Below, piece by piece: positions 1-9,307 of a stretch of DNA of 64,000 nucleotides; the stretch's first letter is position 1, and the number at the start of each line of letters is the position of its first letter. The translations under genes and the position numbers were made by a program. Source of the DNA: an uncultured Caproiciproducens sp. GTDB lineage: Bacteria; Bacillota; Clostridia; Oscillospirales; Acutalibacteraceae. The notes under the pieces were generated by a model. That model made no database searches. It was not told the DNA's origin and saw only the letters and a list, made by a program, of their open reading frames with translations. Location of the stretch: positions 1,378,661 through 1,442,660 of the forward strand of contig NZ_OY761810.1 of the NCBI RefSeq assembly GCF_963664915.1, in the 5' to 3' direction.

Positions 1-578
1 GGATCTTGACGGCTGATATTGCCGTTATTATGTTCACTATCAAAGAGGTACAGCGAAGCGTAAGTGTTTTCATCAACCTCCGTGCCGGCGGCAGCCGTGA
101 CAAGTAAGACTTTTCCATTTGCATCCGCGCTGAACTCCCGTGTGAAGTCACAGATGACGTCCGGAACATTGTTGATGATGCATTTGCCGGTGCTTAGATC
201 AAGACGCCCGATTTCCGCACAGTTGGCAGTACTTGGGGACATTCCGGCAAGGTACAGATAATTTCCGCAAAGAGAAGCCGCTTCATATACAAATTTTATG
301 GCGGTGGCCCCTCTGACGGAGCTGTAGTCCAAATTGCCGTTGCTGTCAAGAAGTGCAGCCAGCGTTGTCGTAGAGGAATTCGTGCTGATTAAAGCGAATC
401 CGCTTGCCGGTCTGTGAAAAAACTGCTGTTTTTCCGAATAATACAGGTTTGGGTCAATCGTGCCAATATCGGGATAATTTTCAGCGTAACAAGACAGGGC
501 TGCGAGCATTGGCATTAATACCGCAATGCACATGCATATAAAGCAAAGAATCAGACGTTTTGTGCGCTGATTTCTCAT
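1..578 (-). CDS. Secreted protein of unknown function, C-terminus beyond window
   Basis: An open frame runs leftward from an ATG at 578 to the window edge, about 192 codons without a stop. A purine-rich site (GAGGAGT) lies about 8 bases upstream. The N-terminus has basic residues (MRNQRTKR), then a hydrophobic stretch ending near Ala-Ala-Leu-Ser-Cys-Tyr-Ala, as in an export signal or a lipobox-like site. The exported part contains blocks such as GNYLYLAG and GRLDLSTGK, which look like beta-propeller or repeated-strand extracellular domains. No family was recognised. The window cuts off the C-terminus. Its own -10 box may be the TATAAT near 620; a stronger promoter lies further upstream beyond a terminator. 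Confidence 0.75.
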   Translation of the reverse strand, partial: MRNQRTKRLILCFICMCIAVLMPMLAALSCYAENYPDIGTIDPNLYYSEKQQFFHRPASGFALISTNSSTTTLAALLDSNGNLDYSSVRGATAIKFVYEAASLCGNYLYLAGMSPSTANCAEIGRLDLSTGKCIINNVPDVICDFTREFSADANGKVLLVTAAAGTEVDENTYASLYLFDSEHNNGNISRQD

Positions 579-685
579 TATTCTACACTCCTCGACATTA
601 TAATTTCATACCAGCATTATACAAAATATATAGGAGAGAAAGACATAATGTGAAATTAATTCAAGTCAAGAAAATGTTTCAGAAC

Positions 686-811
686 AAAATAAAACAAGAA
701 CCGGTATTACCGGTTCTTGTTTTTTGGGGAGGAGTTGTATTGAAAAGGTCGTGACAAATCCTTGCCACAGTCTTGTAATCAAATCAAATACGGTTTCATT
801 TCTCTTTCCGT
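686..811 (-). ncRNA. Candidate trans-acting small RNA with C-rich anti-Shine-Dalgarno loop
   Basis: A perfect consensus promoter on the minus strand (818-846) predicts a transcript starting near 811. The transcript reaches a strong intrinsic terminator at 694-720 about 115-125 nt later, with no reading frame between. Just 5' of the terminator stem is the unpaired stretch CTCCTCCCC, complementary to ribosome-binding sites. C-rich single-stranded motifs of this kind are typical of regulatory small RNAs in Firmicutes. The alternative is an attenuated leader for the secreted-protein gene starting at 578. The promoter and terminator are seen; the function is inferred. Confidence 0.5.
694..726 (-). 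terminator. Intrinsic terminator, possibly bidirectional
   Basis: Perfect 11-bp arms at 694-704 and 710-720 flank a 5-nt loop. T-rich runs follow on both strands: TTTTTT on plus, and TTTTATTTT on minus. On the minus strand it would end the candidate small RNA or attenuate the gene that starts at 578. Confidence 0.8.
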
Positions 812-817
812 GATTTC

Positions 818-846
818 ATTATAATACCCGTATTTCATAGTGTCAA
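818..846 (-). promoter_or_regulatory. Consensus sigma-A promoter, minus strand
   Basis: On the minus strand TTGACA (841-846) and TATAAT (818-823) are separated by exactly 17 bases, a perfect vegetative promoter. An overlapping inverted repeat, TTGACAA/TTGTCAA at about 852-869, supplies a second -35-like hexamer and could be an operator. Confidence 0.75.
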
Positions 847-993
847 TCATTTGACAATCGATTTGTCAACAATCTCTTTATTGTATAAAACGCAGTTTTT
901 TGTTGGTGAAATTTAGTTATTATTGACGATAAATTTTCGTGAATTATCAGATGTTCCAACTTGCAGATTTTTTTGAACGACGATTACGGCCTA

Positions 994-1612
994 TTACTGA
1001 ATGCCTGGGATTGTCGGCAGAGAATCAAAACAGGGCTGCAAATCCTCATCTGTCGGGATATAGTCCGTCATTTTATTCTCCAGATATGCCGTGTAAGCGG
1101 CCATGTCAAAATAGCCTGTTCCGGTTAATCCGAACAGGATGGTTTTTGCTTCGCCGGTTTCCCTGCATTTGATGGCTTCATCAATGGCACAGCGGATTGC
1201 GTGTGCGCTTTCGGGTGCAGAGAGGATCGTTTCCAGTTTGGCAAACTGCACGGCGGCGTCAAATACTTTGGTTTGTTCCGCAGAACGGGCTTCGTCGATA
1301 TAGCCGTCATGATACAGCTTGGAAATGATCGGTGACATCCCGTGGTAACGCAGCCCGCCCGCGTGATTAGGAGAGGGAATGAAGCCGCTGCCCAGTGTGT
1401 ACATCTTTGCAAGGGGGGTTACTTTGCCGGTGTCGCAGAAATCGTAGGCGTAGCGGCCGCGGGTAAGAGAAGGACAGGAGGCGGGCTCCACATATCCGGA
1501 TATTTGCCGAGGAGTTCCATGACTTTTTTGGATTCAAGGCCGATGATCGACTGATGCAGAAGCACCTGATTCAGTACAGAGCCCAGAACATAGCGGCAGT
1601 TGGGGGTCGTCG
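994..1612 (-). pseudogene. Remnant of TrpB2-type tryptophan synthase beta chain
   Basis: Reading leftward from about 1612, the residues [21 protein letters not shown] and ELLGKYPD match the middle of TrpB2-type PLP-dependent tryptophan synthase beta chains. The sequence then jumps, in another frame, to [17 protein letters not shown] and continues to the usual C-terminus at 994. The segment normally between YPD and EPA, with the glycine-rich phosphate-binding loop, is missing, as is the N-terminal half with the PLP lysine. The gene is therefore dead: one internal deletion at about 1490 plus an N-terminal truncation near 1612. No trp genes are nearby. Confidence 0.8.
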
Positions 1613-1737
1613 TCGCTTTTTCAAGTATTCATTTTAAAACTTGAAAAATCCGCCTGTATTGTATTTATGCGGGTATAATGATAAAATGATGGAACTAATA
1701 AGAGTAAACAAATCAATTCGATTTTACGGGGGAGAAT

Positions 1738-3105
1738 ATGGAAATTAAAAAAAATGATGTTATAGATTTGGACATAACGGGTTATGCCGCGGAGGGAAAC
1801 GGCGTTGGCCGTTATAAAGATATTGCCGTGTTTGTGCCGCTCGCGGCTGCGGGGGACAAGCTCCGTGTAAAAATACTGAAAACGGCAAAGACCTATGCCT
1901 TTGGCCGGATCGATAAAATAGTAACCGCGTCAAAAGATCGGGTACCTCTTGACTGCGCCCAGTTTGCCCAGTGCGGGGGCTGCGTATACCGGCACATTAG
2001 TTATCAGACGGAACTGAAAGCAAAGCAGCAGCGTGTGCGGGATGCCATTGAGCGCATCGGCGGCTTTCATGATATTGAATTAAAGCCGATTATAGGCGCG
2101 AAAGACCCCGATCATTACCGCAACAAGACGCAGCTTCCAATCGGACGCGGCCCGGGAAACGAAGTGCGAATGGGTTTTTTCGCGAGCCACAGCCACCGGA
2201 TTATACAATGTTCGGAATGTCTTTTGCAGCCCGATGAATTTACGGCGGCGATGAGCGCTTTTCAGGAGTGGGCCCGTCAGAGCGGCGAAGATATTTACGA
2301 CGAGGAAACCGGCAAGGGCAGGTTAAGGCATTTGTATCTGCGCCGCGCGGGTGCGACCGGCGAAGCGATGGTTTGTGTGGTCGTCAACGGAAACGGAGTA
2401 CACTTTGAGCAGGAACTGGTGGAAATTTTAAAGAAGAGCGTACCGGGCTTGAAGAGTGTGATCATCAATGTGAACAGGGAACAGACGAATGTGGTTCTCG
2501 GTAAAAAATGCCGCACCGTATGGGGCGAAAACTATATTGCAGATACCCTATGCGGGCTGAATTTTCACATATCCCCGATGTCTTTTTATCAGGTCAACCG
2601 CGAACAGGCGGAGCGGCTTTACACGATTGCGGGCGAATATGCCGGTCTGACCGGGAACGAAACCCTGCTTGACCTTTACTGCGGAACCGGTACAATCGGC
2701 CTTTCCATGGCAAAGGACGCCGCTCATGTGATCGGTGTGGAAATTGTTGAACAGGCGGTAGAGGATGCAAAAAAGAATGCGGAGCTGAATGAGATTACGA
2801 ATGCAGAATTTCTGTGCGCCGATGCAGCCAAGGCCGCGTCCATGCTGAAGAATCGCGGAGTCCGTCCCGACGTGGTTGTGCTTGACCCGCCGCGCAAAGG
2901 CTGCGACGCTTCATTAATTGACACAGTTGCCGATATGACCCCGCAGCGTATCGTCTATGTTTCCTGCGACCCGGCGACCCTTGCCCGTGACCTGAAGATT
3001 TTTTCACAAAAAGGTTATGCTCCGAAAACCATAACGCCAGTAGACATGTTTCCAAGAACCGCACATGTGGAGACGGTTGTATTGATGTCACGGGTAAAAG
3101 ACTGA
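1738..3105 (+). CDS. rlmCD: 23S rRNA (uracil-5-)-methyltransferase RlmCD/RumA family
   Basis: This 455-residue protein methylates C5 of conserved uridines in 23S rRNA using S-adenosylmethionine. It has an N-terminal TRAM RNA-binding domain (about residues 1-60), then cysteines at 73, 79 and 82 (CAQFAQCGGC) plus a later Cys (CSEC) for a 4Fe-4S cluster. The SAM-binding loop is LLDLYCGTGTIGL, followed by LDPPRKGC and the catalytic VSCDPATLARDL. Length is normal for the family. The ATG at 1738 follows a GGGGGAG ribosome-binding site. The last codons spell HVETVVLMSRVKD. Two later copies of a similar tail (12968 and 23056) indicate that this 3' end was the landing site for mobile elements. Confidence 0.95.
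   Translation: MEIKKNDVIDLDITGYAAEGNGVGRYKDIAVFVPLAAAGDKLRVKILKTAKTYAFGRIDKIVTASKDRVPLDCAQFAQCGGCVYRHISYQTELKAKQQRVRDAIERIGGFHDIELKPIIGAKDPDHYRNKTQLPIGRGPGNEVRMGFFASHSHRIIQCSECLLQPDEFTAAMSAFQEWARQSGEDIYDEETGKGRLRHLYLRRAGATGEAMVCVVVNGNGVHFEQELVEILKKSVPGLKSVIINVNREQTNVVLGKKCRTVWGENYIADTLCGLNFHISPMSFYQVNREQAERLYTIAGEYAGLTGNETLLDLYCGTGTIGLSMAKDAAHVIGVEIVEQAVEDAKKNAELNEITNAEFLCADAAKAASMLKNRGVRPDVVVLDPPRKGCDASLIDTVADMTPQRIVYVSCDPATLARDLKIFSQKGYAPKTITPVDMFPRTAHVETVVLMSRVKD
3067..3105 (+). other. Probable chromosomal attachment site (3' end of rlmCD)
   Basis: The final codons of rlmCD encode VETVVLMSR. The 160-bp repeats at 12968 and 23056 begin with codons for VETVILMTR at about 75% nucleotide identity, including a shared TGATG-N-CACG. 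The 3' end of rRNA uracil methyltransferase genes is a known insertion site for some serine-recombinase conjugative elements, so this is the likely left attachment site. The exact crossover cannot be fixed by eye. Confidence 0.55.
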
Positions 3106-3213
3106 ATGTATAGAAAACCCAGTAAATAAGCCATTTCTGTGGTTTTGCAATTTTCAAGCTGTACACTCAAAACGTGATTTTACCCGTGCATGGAAATCAG
3201 TCTATCGGTTTGG

Positions 3214-3345
3214 ATTCCGTTCACGAGATAACAGGATTGATAACGGGCTTTCACGAGAGTACAGGATAGATGTTTTGCGTTTTTGGGGCTTGGTGAGAGA
3301 ACAGGATAGATGTTTTTTGAGTTTTGGCGTGTGCACGGGAACAGG
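3214..3345 (+). repeat. Imperfect tandem repeats of about 40 bp
   Basis: The word ACAGGATAGATGTTTT recurs at 3261 and 3301, with weaker relatives starting at 3231 and 3341, giving a 30-40 bp period with G/T-rich spacers. A similar block, also preceded by TTCCGTTC, lies at 19945-20015. No reading frame spans it. It may be the subterminal repeats of a decayed element or a protein-binding array. Confidence 0.6.
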
Positions 3346-3386
3346 TCGGGATGTAAGCAGATTGAATGAGGTGAGAATTTTGCTAC

Positions 3387-3794
3387 ATGACTAAGGAAGA
3401 AAAACAAGAAATTTGTGATAATATTTTTAATTACATTACAAAGTAACTGTCCGAATGGTTGGATGATCATATTTTTGTAAAAATATCTATGGAGCAATTA
3501 GGAGAGTTATATTATATTCATACTTTAAATACTGTAGATAACGCTACCAAAGATTTGCTGAATACTGTAATAAGGACTATTTCTCCAAAGAATGTTGAAT
3601 GCAAAAGTCAGACAGTTTATTATTGTGCACTATGCTATATTATACATATTAAAAAGCTGCTTTCACAAAAGTTGATAGATGTTGAAAAAGAATATAACGA
3701 AATATTCGTACAGAAATACACTTTGCTTTTGACTAGGTTTCAGTCTGAGGGTAAATACAATACAAAGTCAATTACTTCAAGTAAAAGCAGATAG
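3387..3794 (+). pseudogene. Small unknown gene upstream of jetA, interrupted by a stop
   Basis: Reading from ATG 3387 gives MTKEEKQEICDNIFNYITK, then a TAA at 3444-3446. The same frame continues as LSEWLDDHIFVKISMEQ to a TAG at 3792-3794, 135 codons in all. The part after the stop can start at ATG 3459 (111 residues) but has no good ribosome-binding site. It is AT-rich, helical and charged, with no recognised domain. It touches the earliest possible jetA start, so it may be transcribed with the Wadjet genes. Either a nonsense mutation split the gene or the downstream start is used. Confidence 0.5.
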
Positions 3795-3877
3795 TGATGC
3801 GATACGGATTTAAGGTTTTAAGAAAAGTAATTTGCTCAGATCGTTGGATTAGACTGGCAAAGAAAAGAGATGATAAG

Positions 3878-5284
3878 ATGGCTGTTTTTGATGTGTTGCC
3901 CAGCAATTTTTTCTCGGTTTTGGTGTCAACAAATCGGGAGATATATGTAGAAGCTCTGCTGCTTTTGCATCAAATGTTTCAATTTGAACTAAACATCAAG
4001 GTGGATGATTATATTTCTGCTCTCATCTCCTTGCAGGAAGATAAAGATTTTACGCCTGAAGAAGATGATGAAGTTGCCGAAGGAAGTTTGACATTTAGCG
4101 GAAAAGCCAGACTGATACTCGGCCGTTTTATCAAAACCGGATGGGTGGAAAAAGAGTTTTTAGATGGCTCTTTTATTGAAATCATTACACCACAACCCTA
4201 CGCAATTCCAGTAATGAAGCTTCTAGGTGAATTAGGCAACGGAGGAGCACAAGAATATAACTCTCTTGTCTTTGCAACTTATTCCGCTCTAAAACAAGCC
4301 GAATCAGATCATACGGATCAGATGTATGAGGCTGTGCTATCTGCAAAAACAAATACGGAACAATTGCAATACCAGCTCCGTAGCCTTTACCACGGAATTC
4401 GCAGCTTCCTTAGGGGGATTGAAAGCCAAAGTGGTATAAATGATTTGCTTCAGAACCATTTTGAAAGCTACAAGAAAATGTCTGACCGAATTTATCACCC
4501 AATCAAAACCATGGATTCTATCCATCGGTATATGGTTCCGATTCAAAATCTCCTGATGGATGTTCTTGGCGACGCTGCTCTGATGCAAACCATGTGCGAT
4601 CGGGCCATGACCGTAAAAAAATATGAACATCCCGAGGAGGCACAGGGGGATATTGTTACGGCAATTAACTATGTGCTGGATGCCTATCAGTCAGTGGGTG
4701 GCATTATCACAGAAATCGACCGCAAACATAGTACCTACACCAAAAGCTCCATTGAGAAAATTCGATACCTGATGACAGCCGATCAAACCATTAAGGGAAA
4801 GCTGGCGCAGCTTCTGAAAGCCTATGCCGCAAGTGATGCAACGCAGCAGGAAACGATAAGCGCTATGATGGAACGGAATATCAATGTCAACCGTCAGGAG
4901 TTTTTTGACGGAAAATCCCTCTACCATAAAAGTGTCAGAAGCCGACGAATTGATACCATACCCTTGGAGGTGGGTTCCTCAGAGGAGCTGTCTAATGATT
5001 TGATGAGCGGCATGATGGAACAGATTAAAAACGGCTATCCGGTTTTCAGAGTCTGTGCTTATGTGGACAAACTATTTACACATGGAAACAGTGAAATTAC
5101 CAGTGAAAATATTACAATAGATGAAGATTCGGATTTCATATTACTACTGTTAGCCGTCTTGCGAGCCAACGATTCAGAGATAACCTATACAGTCGAACTT
5201 GCCGACGGAACAATGGAACGAAACGGCTATCGCATTCCGCACATGATAATCCGAAAAAAGGAGGAGTTGCACCATGTGGAGTGA
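3878..5284 (+). CDS. jetA: Wadjet defence protein JetA (DUF5716-type), kleisin subunit
   Basis: First gene of a four-gene Wadjet operon. JetA bridges the JetC SMC heads and carries JetB. The N-terminus FDVLPSNFFSVLVSTNREIY is characteristic of the JetA class formerly called DUF5716; I recall that class from type III Wadjet systems, which is less certain than the assignment to Wadjet. Start choice: the frame is open from GTG 3794, but family proteins begin at about MAVFDVLP, so ATG 3878 (468 residues) is preferred. The weak GA-rich site before it leaves some doubt. The middle region has long amphipathic helices. The stop lies 11 bases inside jetB, indicating coupled translation. Confidence 0.85.
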   Translation: MAVFDVLPSNFFSVLVSTNREIYVEALLLLHQMFQFELNIKVDDYISALISLQEDKDFTPEEDDEVAEGSLTFSGKARLILGRFIKTGWVEKEFLDGSFIEIITPQPYAIPVMKLLGELGNGGAQEYNSLVFATYSALKQAESDHTDQMYEAVLSAKTNTEQLQYQLRSLYHGIRSFLRGIESQSGINDLLQNHFESYKKMSDRIYHPIKTMDSIHRYMVPIQNLLMDVLGDAALMQTMCDRAMTVKKYEHPEEAQGDIVTAINYVLDAYQSVGGIITEIDRKHSTYTKSSIEKIRYLMTADQTIKGKLAQLLKAYAASDATQQETISAMMERNINVNRQEFFDGKSLYHKSVRSRRIDTIPLEVGSSEELSNDLMSGMMEQIKNGYPVFRVCAYVDKLFTHGNSEITSENITIDEDSDFILLLLAVLRANDSEITYTVELADGTMERNGYRIPHMIIRKKEELHHVE

Positions 5285-5915
5285 AGAATATGAAAAACTG
5301 TCTTCTTATGAAAAGGGCGAGTTTCGACGTCTGAGCAACTATCTCCTGTCCCATACCTATCTTGTCCGCTATGAGTATCAGAGCAGCCAGCAGATGACAA
5401 TGCCAAGCAGCGATTATACGATGGTTTCAAGGTTTTTTCCTGTGATGCAGGAGTACTTTTCTGTCTCAGGCTGGAAGCTAGAGAAAGAGGACAACTACGG
5501 TGTCATGTCCCTCATCAACATATATGACCATAATCGCCTGCGCGTGGACCGATTTACTACGCTGTTTCTTTATACTTGCCGTCTTATCTACGAGGAGCAT
5601 AGAGAGGAATCCGGGCAATTTTATACGGTGCGAACGGATACGCAAACCGTCGTGGAAAAGATGCGAATGCTGGGGCTTTTGGAAAAGGGAAAAACCAGCC
5701 AGAAAGAGCGCCTAGATGCTCAACGAACCTTGGTACACTATAATGTCTTACAAAAAATGGACAGTACGTGGAGCAACGAGGGAAATCAGCTTCTCATTTT
5801 ACCTTCTATCCTGTCAATGGTGTCCAATCGGGGAATCAACGATATGATGATAGAATTGGAAGAAATGAAAAACAACGGGGCACAGAATGATGACGAAACG
5901 GAGGAGTCTGTATGA
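5274..5915 (+). CDS. jetB: Wadjet defence protein JetB (DUF4194-type), kite subunit
   Basis: This 213-residue protein matches the JetB/DUF4194 family: small winged-helix kite subunits that bind the JetA kleisin, comparable to MukE. Visible family features include the N-terminal helix YEKLSSYEKGEFRRLSNYLL, a region around YFSVSGWKLE, and the segment VEKMRMLGLLEKGK. The ATG at 5274 follows a full AAAGGAGG site inside the end of jetA. The 3' end overlaps jetC by four bases (ATGA). Size and order fit Wadjet operons. Confidence 0.88.
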   Translation: MWSEEYEKLSSYEKGEFRRLSNYLLSHTYLVRYEYQSSQQMTMPSSDYTMVSRFFPVMQEYFSVSGWKLEKEDNYGVMSLINIYDHNRLRVDRFTTLFLYTCRLIYEEHREESGQFYTVRTDTQTVVEKMRMLGLLEKGKTSQKERLDAQRTLVHYNVLQKMDSTWSNEGNQLLILPSILSMVSNRGINDMMIELEEMKNNGAQNDDETEESV

Positions 5916-8900
5916 AAAAACTAACTAGGCTCCTTCTGATACATTGGCATTACTTTACCCATGAGACAGTATCCTTTGAGACACTGAACTTTCTCACTGG
6001 CAAAAATGCCTCCGGAAAGTCCACAATTATTGATGCGATGCAGCTTGTGCTCTTGGGAGATACCAGTGGTAGTTATTTCAATAAAGCTGCCAGCGGAAAA
6101 GGTAATCGTTCCTTAATGGGCTATCTCAAGGGCGAATTGGGGGATGATGAGGACTCCGGCTTTAAGTATTTGCGAAACGGTAGATTTACCAGCTATATCG
6201 CACTGGAGTTTTTCGACGATGAAAAGGACAGGTATTTTACCGGTGGCTGCTGCTTTGATGTGTATTCCGAGAACGATATGCAAAAGCTGTTTTTCTTGTA
6301 CGATGGCGGATTTCCACAAAACGAATTCGTGGAAAATAAAATTCCATGGGAGATTCGAAAGCTACGAGAATTTCTGAAGGAGAAATATTCGAACCATAAG
6401 ACTACCGATGTAGGGCGAGAATTTCGCACGGCATTATACGGCAAAATGGGCGGATTGCGTGATCGATTTGGCTCTTTACTGAAAAAAGCGGTTTCTTTTA
6501 ATCCCAACGTAGATATTCAGGATTTCATATCAGAGTTTGTCTGCGACACACAGCAAACGGTCGATGTCAGTCAAATGCAGGAAAACATTCGCAGCTATAA
6601 GCGATTAGAGGAAGAAGCGAATGTCCTACAAGATAAAATTGCACAATTAGAGAAAATAATGGCGGAACACACCGCTTTTTTGCATGCAAAACAGGATGAA
6701 CAGGTCTATGCTTATCTGATTGATCGTGCACAACATGATATGAAAGTAGCCGAACTGGAAAGAGCCCAGAAAAATGTGGAGGAACTGATCTCAAAACTTC
6801 GTGAGGCGGAATCAAACATTGCAGCTCAGAGCAGTCGCCTTTCCAAGATGCAGGATGAGTATAATCAGCTACACGCAAGACTGATTAACGATGAAGCGGA
6901 ACAAGCAATTAAGCTACTGGAATCTGAAATTGCTGCAAAAGAGGCTCAAATCAATGGCATTCTTGCAGCCTTCGAGAAATCAACTGCTCGGTTGTCACAA
7001 TATGCTTCAAACTGGAAGCGATGTGTGACCGGTATGGCAGAGAAGCTAATGTCTCTTGAAGCAGGTAGCCTGGTCGCAATGCTTGATTCACGGATTCATG
7101 ATATATGCGAGGAAAGCGCCAATTTTTTAGGGCAAGCGGAGTGTTTGGCAACTATTGATGATAAATCCATCCTTTCTGTTGGTGAAAACGGACTGCACGA
7201 ATTATCTTTACTTGTGCAGACACTCAGCGCCCATACAATCGAGCTAGGTTCACGTATTGTAGACGAGCAGCAACGGTTAGCTACATGGAGAAGCGCTTTG
7301 CAGCAAGAACAAAAATCCTTGGAAAGCGGAATTTATCAATTTCCGCGGGATGCTTTAGATTTAAAAGCCGCTATTGCGTCTCGACTTCGCACTCTTGCAA
7401 AGCAAGAGGTAAAGGTAATCATTGTCGCAGAAGCGGCAGAAATTGAAAATGATCGTTGGCGAAATGTCATTGAAGGCTATTTAAATACGCAGAAATATTA
7501 TATTATCGTTCCTGACCAATATTTCAAGGACGCATTGCGTGTTTTAGACGCGATGAAACGTGACCGAAAACTATATGGTACCGGCCTTGTTGATATCGAA
7601 AAACTGAGACGTAAAAACCCTTCTATTGACCCAGGGAGTCTTGCTGAGGAGATACAAACCACCAATTCGGATGTAAGAGTGTTTTTGAATTTCACTTTGG
7701 GCTGGGTACATAAATGCGAAACGGTGAATGAGTTGCGTCGTTTTAATACAGCAGTCACCGATGATGGAATGCTGTATCAAAACTATGTTGTCAGAGCTAT
7801 GAATCCAGAACGCTGGGCAAAACCTGCTATTGGACAGAGTGCAATTCATAGGCGACTTGATGCTGTAAAACTTGAGTTTACTACGCTCACCAATCAAATA
7901 TCTGCCTGCGCCATAGCAAAAGCCGGTATTGATTTGTGCAGTAAGATTTCCATTCCCGGAGAAAGCGATATCCAGCAGGCAGTGTCATTTGCAAGCGAAA
8001 AGCAAACTATTCCTGCCTTGGAGCAAGATCTTCTGAGATTGCGCACTAGTCGAGCAGCTATTGACACAAGTGCCATTGATGCACTTAAAAATCACCTTGT
8101 CCAATTGGATAGCAGCATTAAGAGTCTTGAAGCAGACTTGAGAACGCAGAATAAAGAACAGGGAATTTTGGAAGAGCGTCTACGGGTATACCAAGAGGAA
8201 ACCATTCCGAAACTGGAAGATGAAATTCAGATGTTTCTACAGCTCATCGCTCAAAAGTATGATTCCGAATGGGTTGAAAGCACAGGTGGATTACGTTATC
8301 AGCGTGAGCTTTCAACAAGACAGAGTGCGGAGGATATCTACAGAGCATTCCCGCGTGAACTTGCTCGCTCAACAAATACCAGAAATTCCTCATGGAGCAA
8401 TTTGGTTGAATTGCGTCAGGATTACAATCGTAAATACATCATGGGGTACGATACAAAGGCTGAGGCAAATGATGCTTATGATGATGCGTGGTTAGAACTC
8501 TCCGAAAATAAGCTGCCGGAGTATTTAGTCCGCATTGAGGATACGCGCAAAAAAGCATTCGAGCAATTTCGGGAGGATTTTTTGAGCCGTTTGGAAAACA
8601 ACATCAGGGATGCAGATACGCAGATCATTGGACTCAACGCGGCAATTAAGGGCAGCTTCTTTGGCGAGGAAAGCTTCCGTTTCAAAATCATTCCCAGACT
8701 AGAATATAAGCGTTATTATGACATGCTTGTCGATCCCATGAAAATGGAGGGCGGCTATAATCTTTTTTCAGAACAGTTTAATCTGAAATATAAGGATGAA
8801 ATTGCCGAGCTCTTTGCAATCATCACAAATGAGGATGGCGGTGGAAAATCGCAGGGAAAGAGCGATTATGACAAACGCGTTCAAATGTTCACTGACTTTA

Positions 8901-9307
8901 GAACATATCTCACCTTTGATTTGGAATCTGTGAATCGAGATGGCGAATCCCAGCGTCTGTCTAAAACAATGGGCAAAAAATCCGGTGGTGAAACACAGAC
9001 CCCGTTCTATGTTGCAGTACTGGCATCCTTCGCTCAGCTATACCGCACCGGACGAGATAAAACGCAAAACACGGCCCGTCTTATCATATTTGACGAAGCC
9101 TTTTCCAAGATGGACGGAGAGCGAATTATCCGTAGCGTACAGCTGTTGCGTCAGTTCCATTTTCAGGTCATTCTCTCGGCCCCTACCGAAAAAGTCGGTG
9201 ACATTGGCACCTTGGTAGACAGAAATCTCTGTGTGCTAAGAGAAGGGAAACATACCAGCGTCAAGGCGTTTGACCCCAGAAAATCGGAGTGGATTGAAAA
9301 TGAATGA
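5912..9307 (+). CDS. jetC: Wadjet defence protein JetC, SMC/MukB-like ATPase
   Basis: The 1131-residue SMC ATPase of the complex. Walker A (GKNASGKST) lies at residues 30-38, with long coiled coils between. The ABC signature SGGETQ is near residue 1024, and Walker B LIIFDEAFSKMD near 1057-1068. The middle hinge-like segment includes a block around VIIVAEAAEIENDRWRNVIE, where the SbcC/COG4913-type family has its hinge. JetABC is known to extrude DNA loops and detect closed circular DNA such as plasmids. All ATPase motifs are intact, so the gene looks functional. It overlaps jetD by eight bases. Confidence 0.95.
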   Translation: MKKLTRLLLIHWHYFTHETVSFETLNFLTGKNASGKSTIIDAMQLVLLGDTSGSYFNKAASGKGNRSLMGYLKGELGDDEDSGFKYLRNGRFTSYIALEFFDDEKDRYFTGGCCFDVYSENDMQKLFFLYDGGFPQNEFVENKIPWEIRKLREFLKEKYSNHKTTDVGREFRTALYGKMGGLRDRFGSLLKKAVSFNPNVDIQDFISEFVCDTQQTVDVSQMQENIRSYKRLEEEANVLQDKIAQLEKIMAEHTAFLHAKQDEQVYAYLIDRAQHDMKVAELERAQKNVEELISKLREAESNIAAQSSRLSKMQDEYNQLHARLINDEAEQAIKLLESEIAAKEAQINGILAAFEKSTARLSQYASNWKRCVTGMAEKLMSLEAGSLVAMLDSRIHDICEESANFLGQAECLATIDDKSILSVGENGLHELSLLVQTLSAHTIELGSRIVDEQQRLATWRSALQQEQKSLESGIYQFPRDALDLKAAIASRLRTLAKQEVKVIIVAEAAEIENDRWRNVIEGYLNTQKYYIIVPDQYFKDALRVLDAMKRDRKLYGTGLVDIEKLRRKNPSIDPGSLAEEIQTTNSDVRVFLNFTLGWVHKCETVNELRRFNTAVTDDGMLYQNYVVRAMNPERWAKPAIGQSAIHRRLDAVKLEFTTLTNQISACAIAKAGIDLCSKISIPGESDIQQAVSFASEKQTIPALEQDLLRLRTSRAAIDTSAIDALKNHLVQLDSSIKSLEADLRTQNKEQGILEERLRVYQEETIPKLEDEIQMFLQLIAQKYDSEWVESTGGLRYQRELSTRQSAEDIYRAFPRELARSTNTRNSSWSNLVELRQDYNRKYIMGYDTKAEANDAYDDAWLELSENKLPEYLVRIEDTRKKAFEQFREDFLSRLENNIRDADTQIIGLNAAIKGSFFGEESFRFKIIPRLEYKRYYDMLVDPMKMEGGYNLFSEQFNLKYKDEIAELFAIITNEDGGGKSQGKSDYDKRVQMFTDFRTYLTFDLESVNRDGESQRLSKTMGKKSGGETQTPFYVAVLASFAQLYRTGRDKTQNTARLIIFDEAFSKMDGERIIRSVQLLRQFHFQVILSAPTEKVGDIGTLVDRNLCVLREGKHTSVKAFDPRKSEWIENE

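Noticed and set aside
560-754. 64-codon plus-strand frame across the small-RNA terminator
   Set aside because: It starts antisense to the secreted-protein start and reads through a perfect terminator; composition is not coding.
939-1172. 77-codon plus-strand frame
   Set aside because: It overlaps the trpB2 remnant, whose conserved residues read on the other strand.
3214-3345. CRISPR array
   Set aside because: Repeat units are imperfect, G/T-rich, only three to four copies, spacers are not unique, and no cas genes are nearby.
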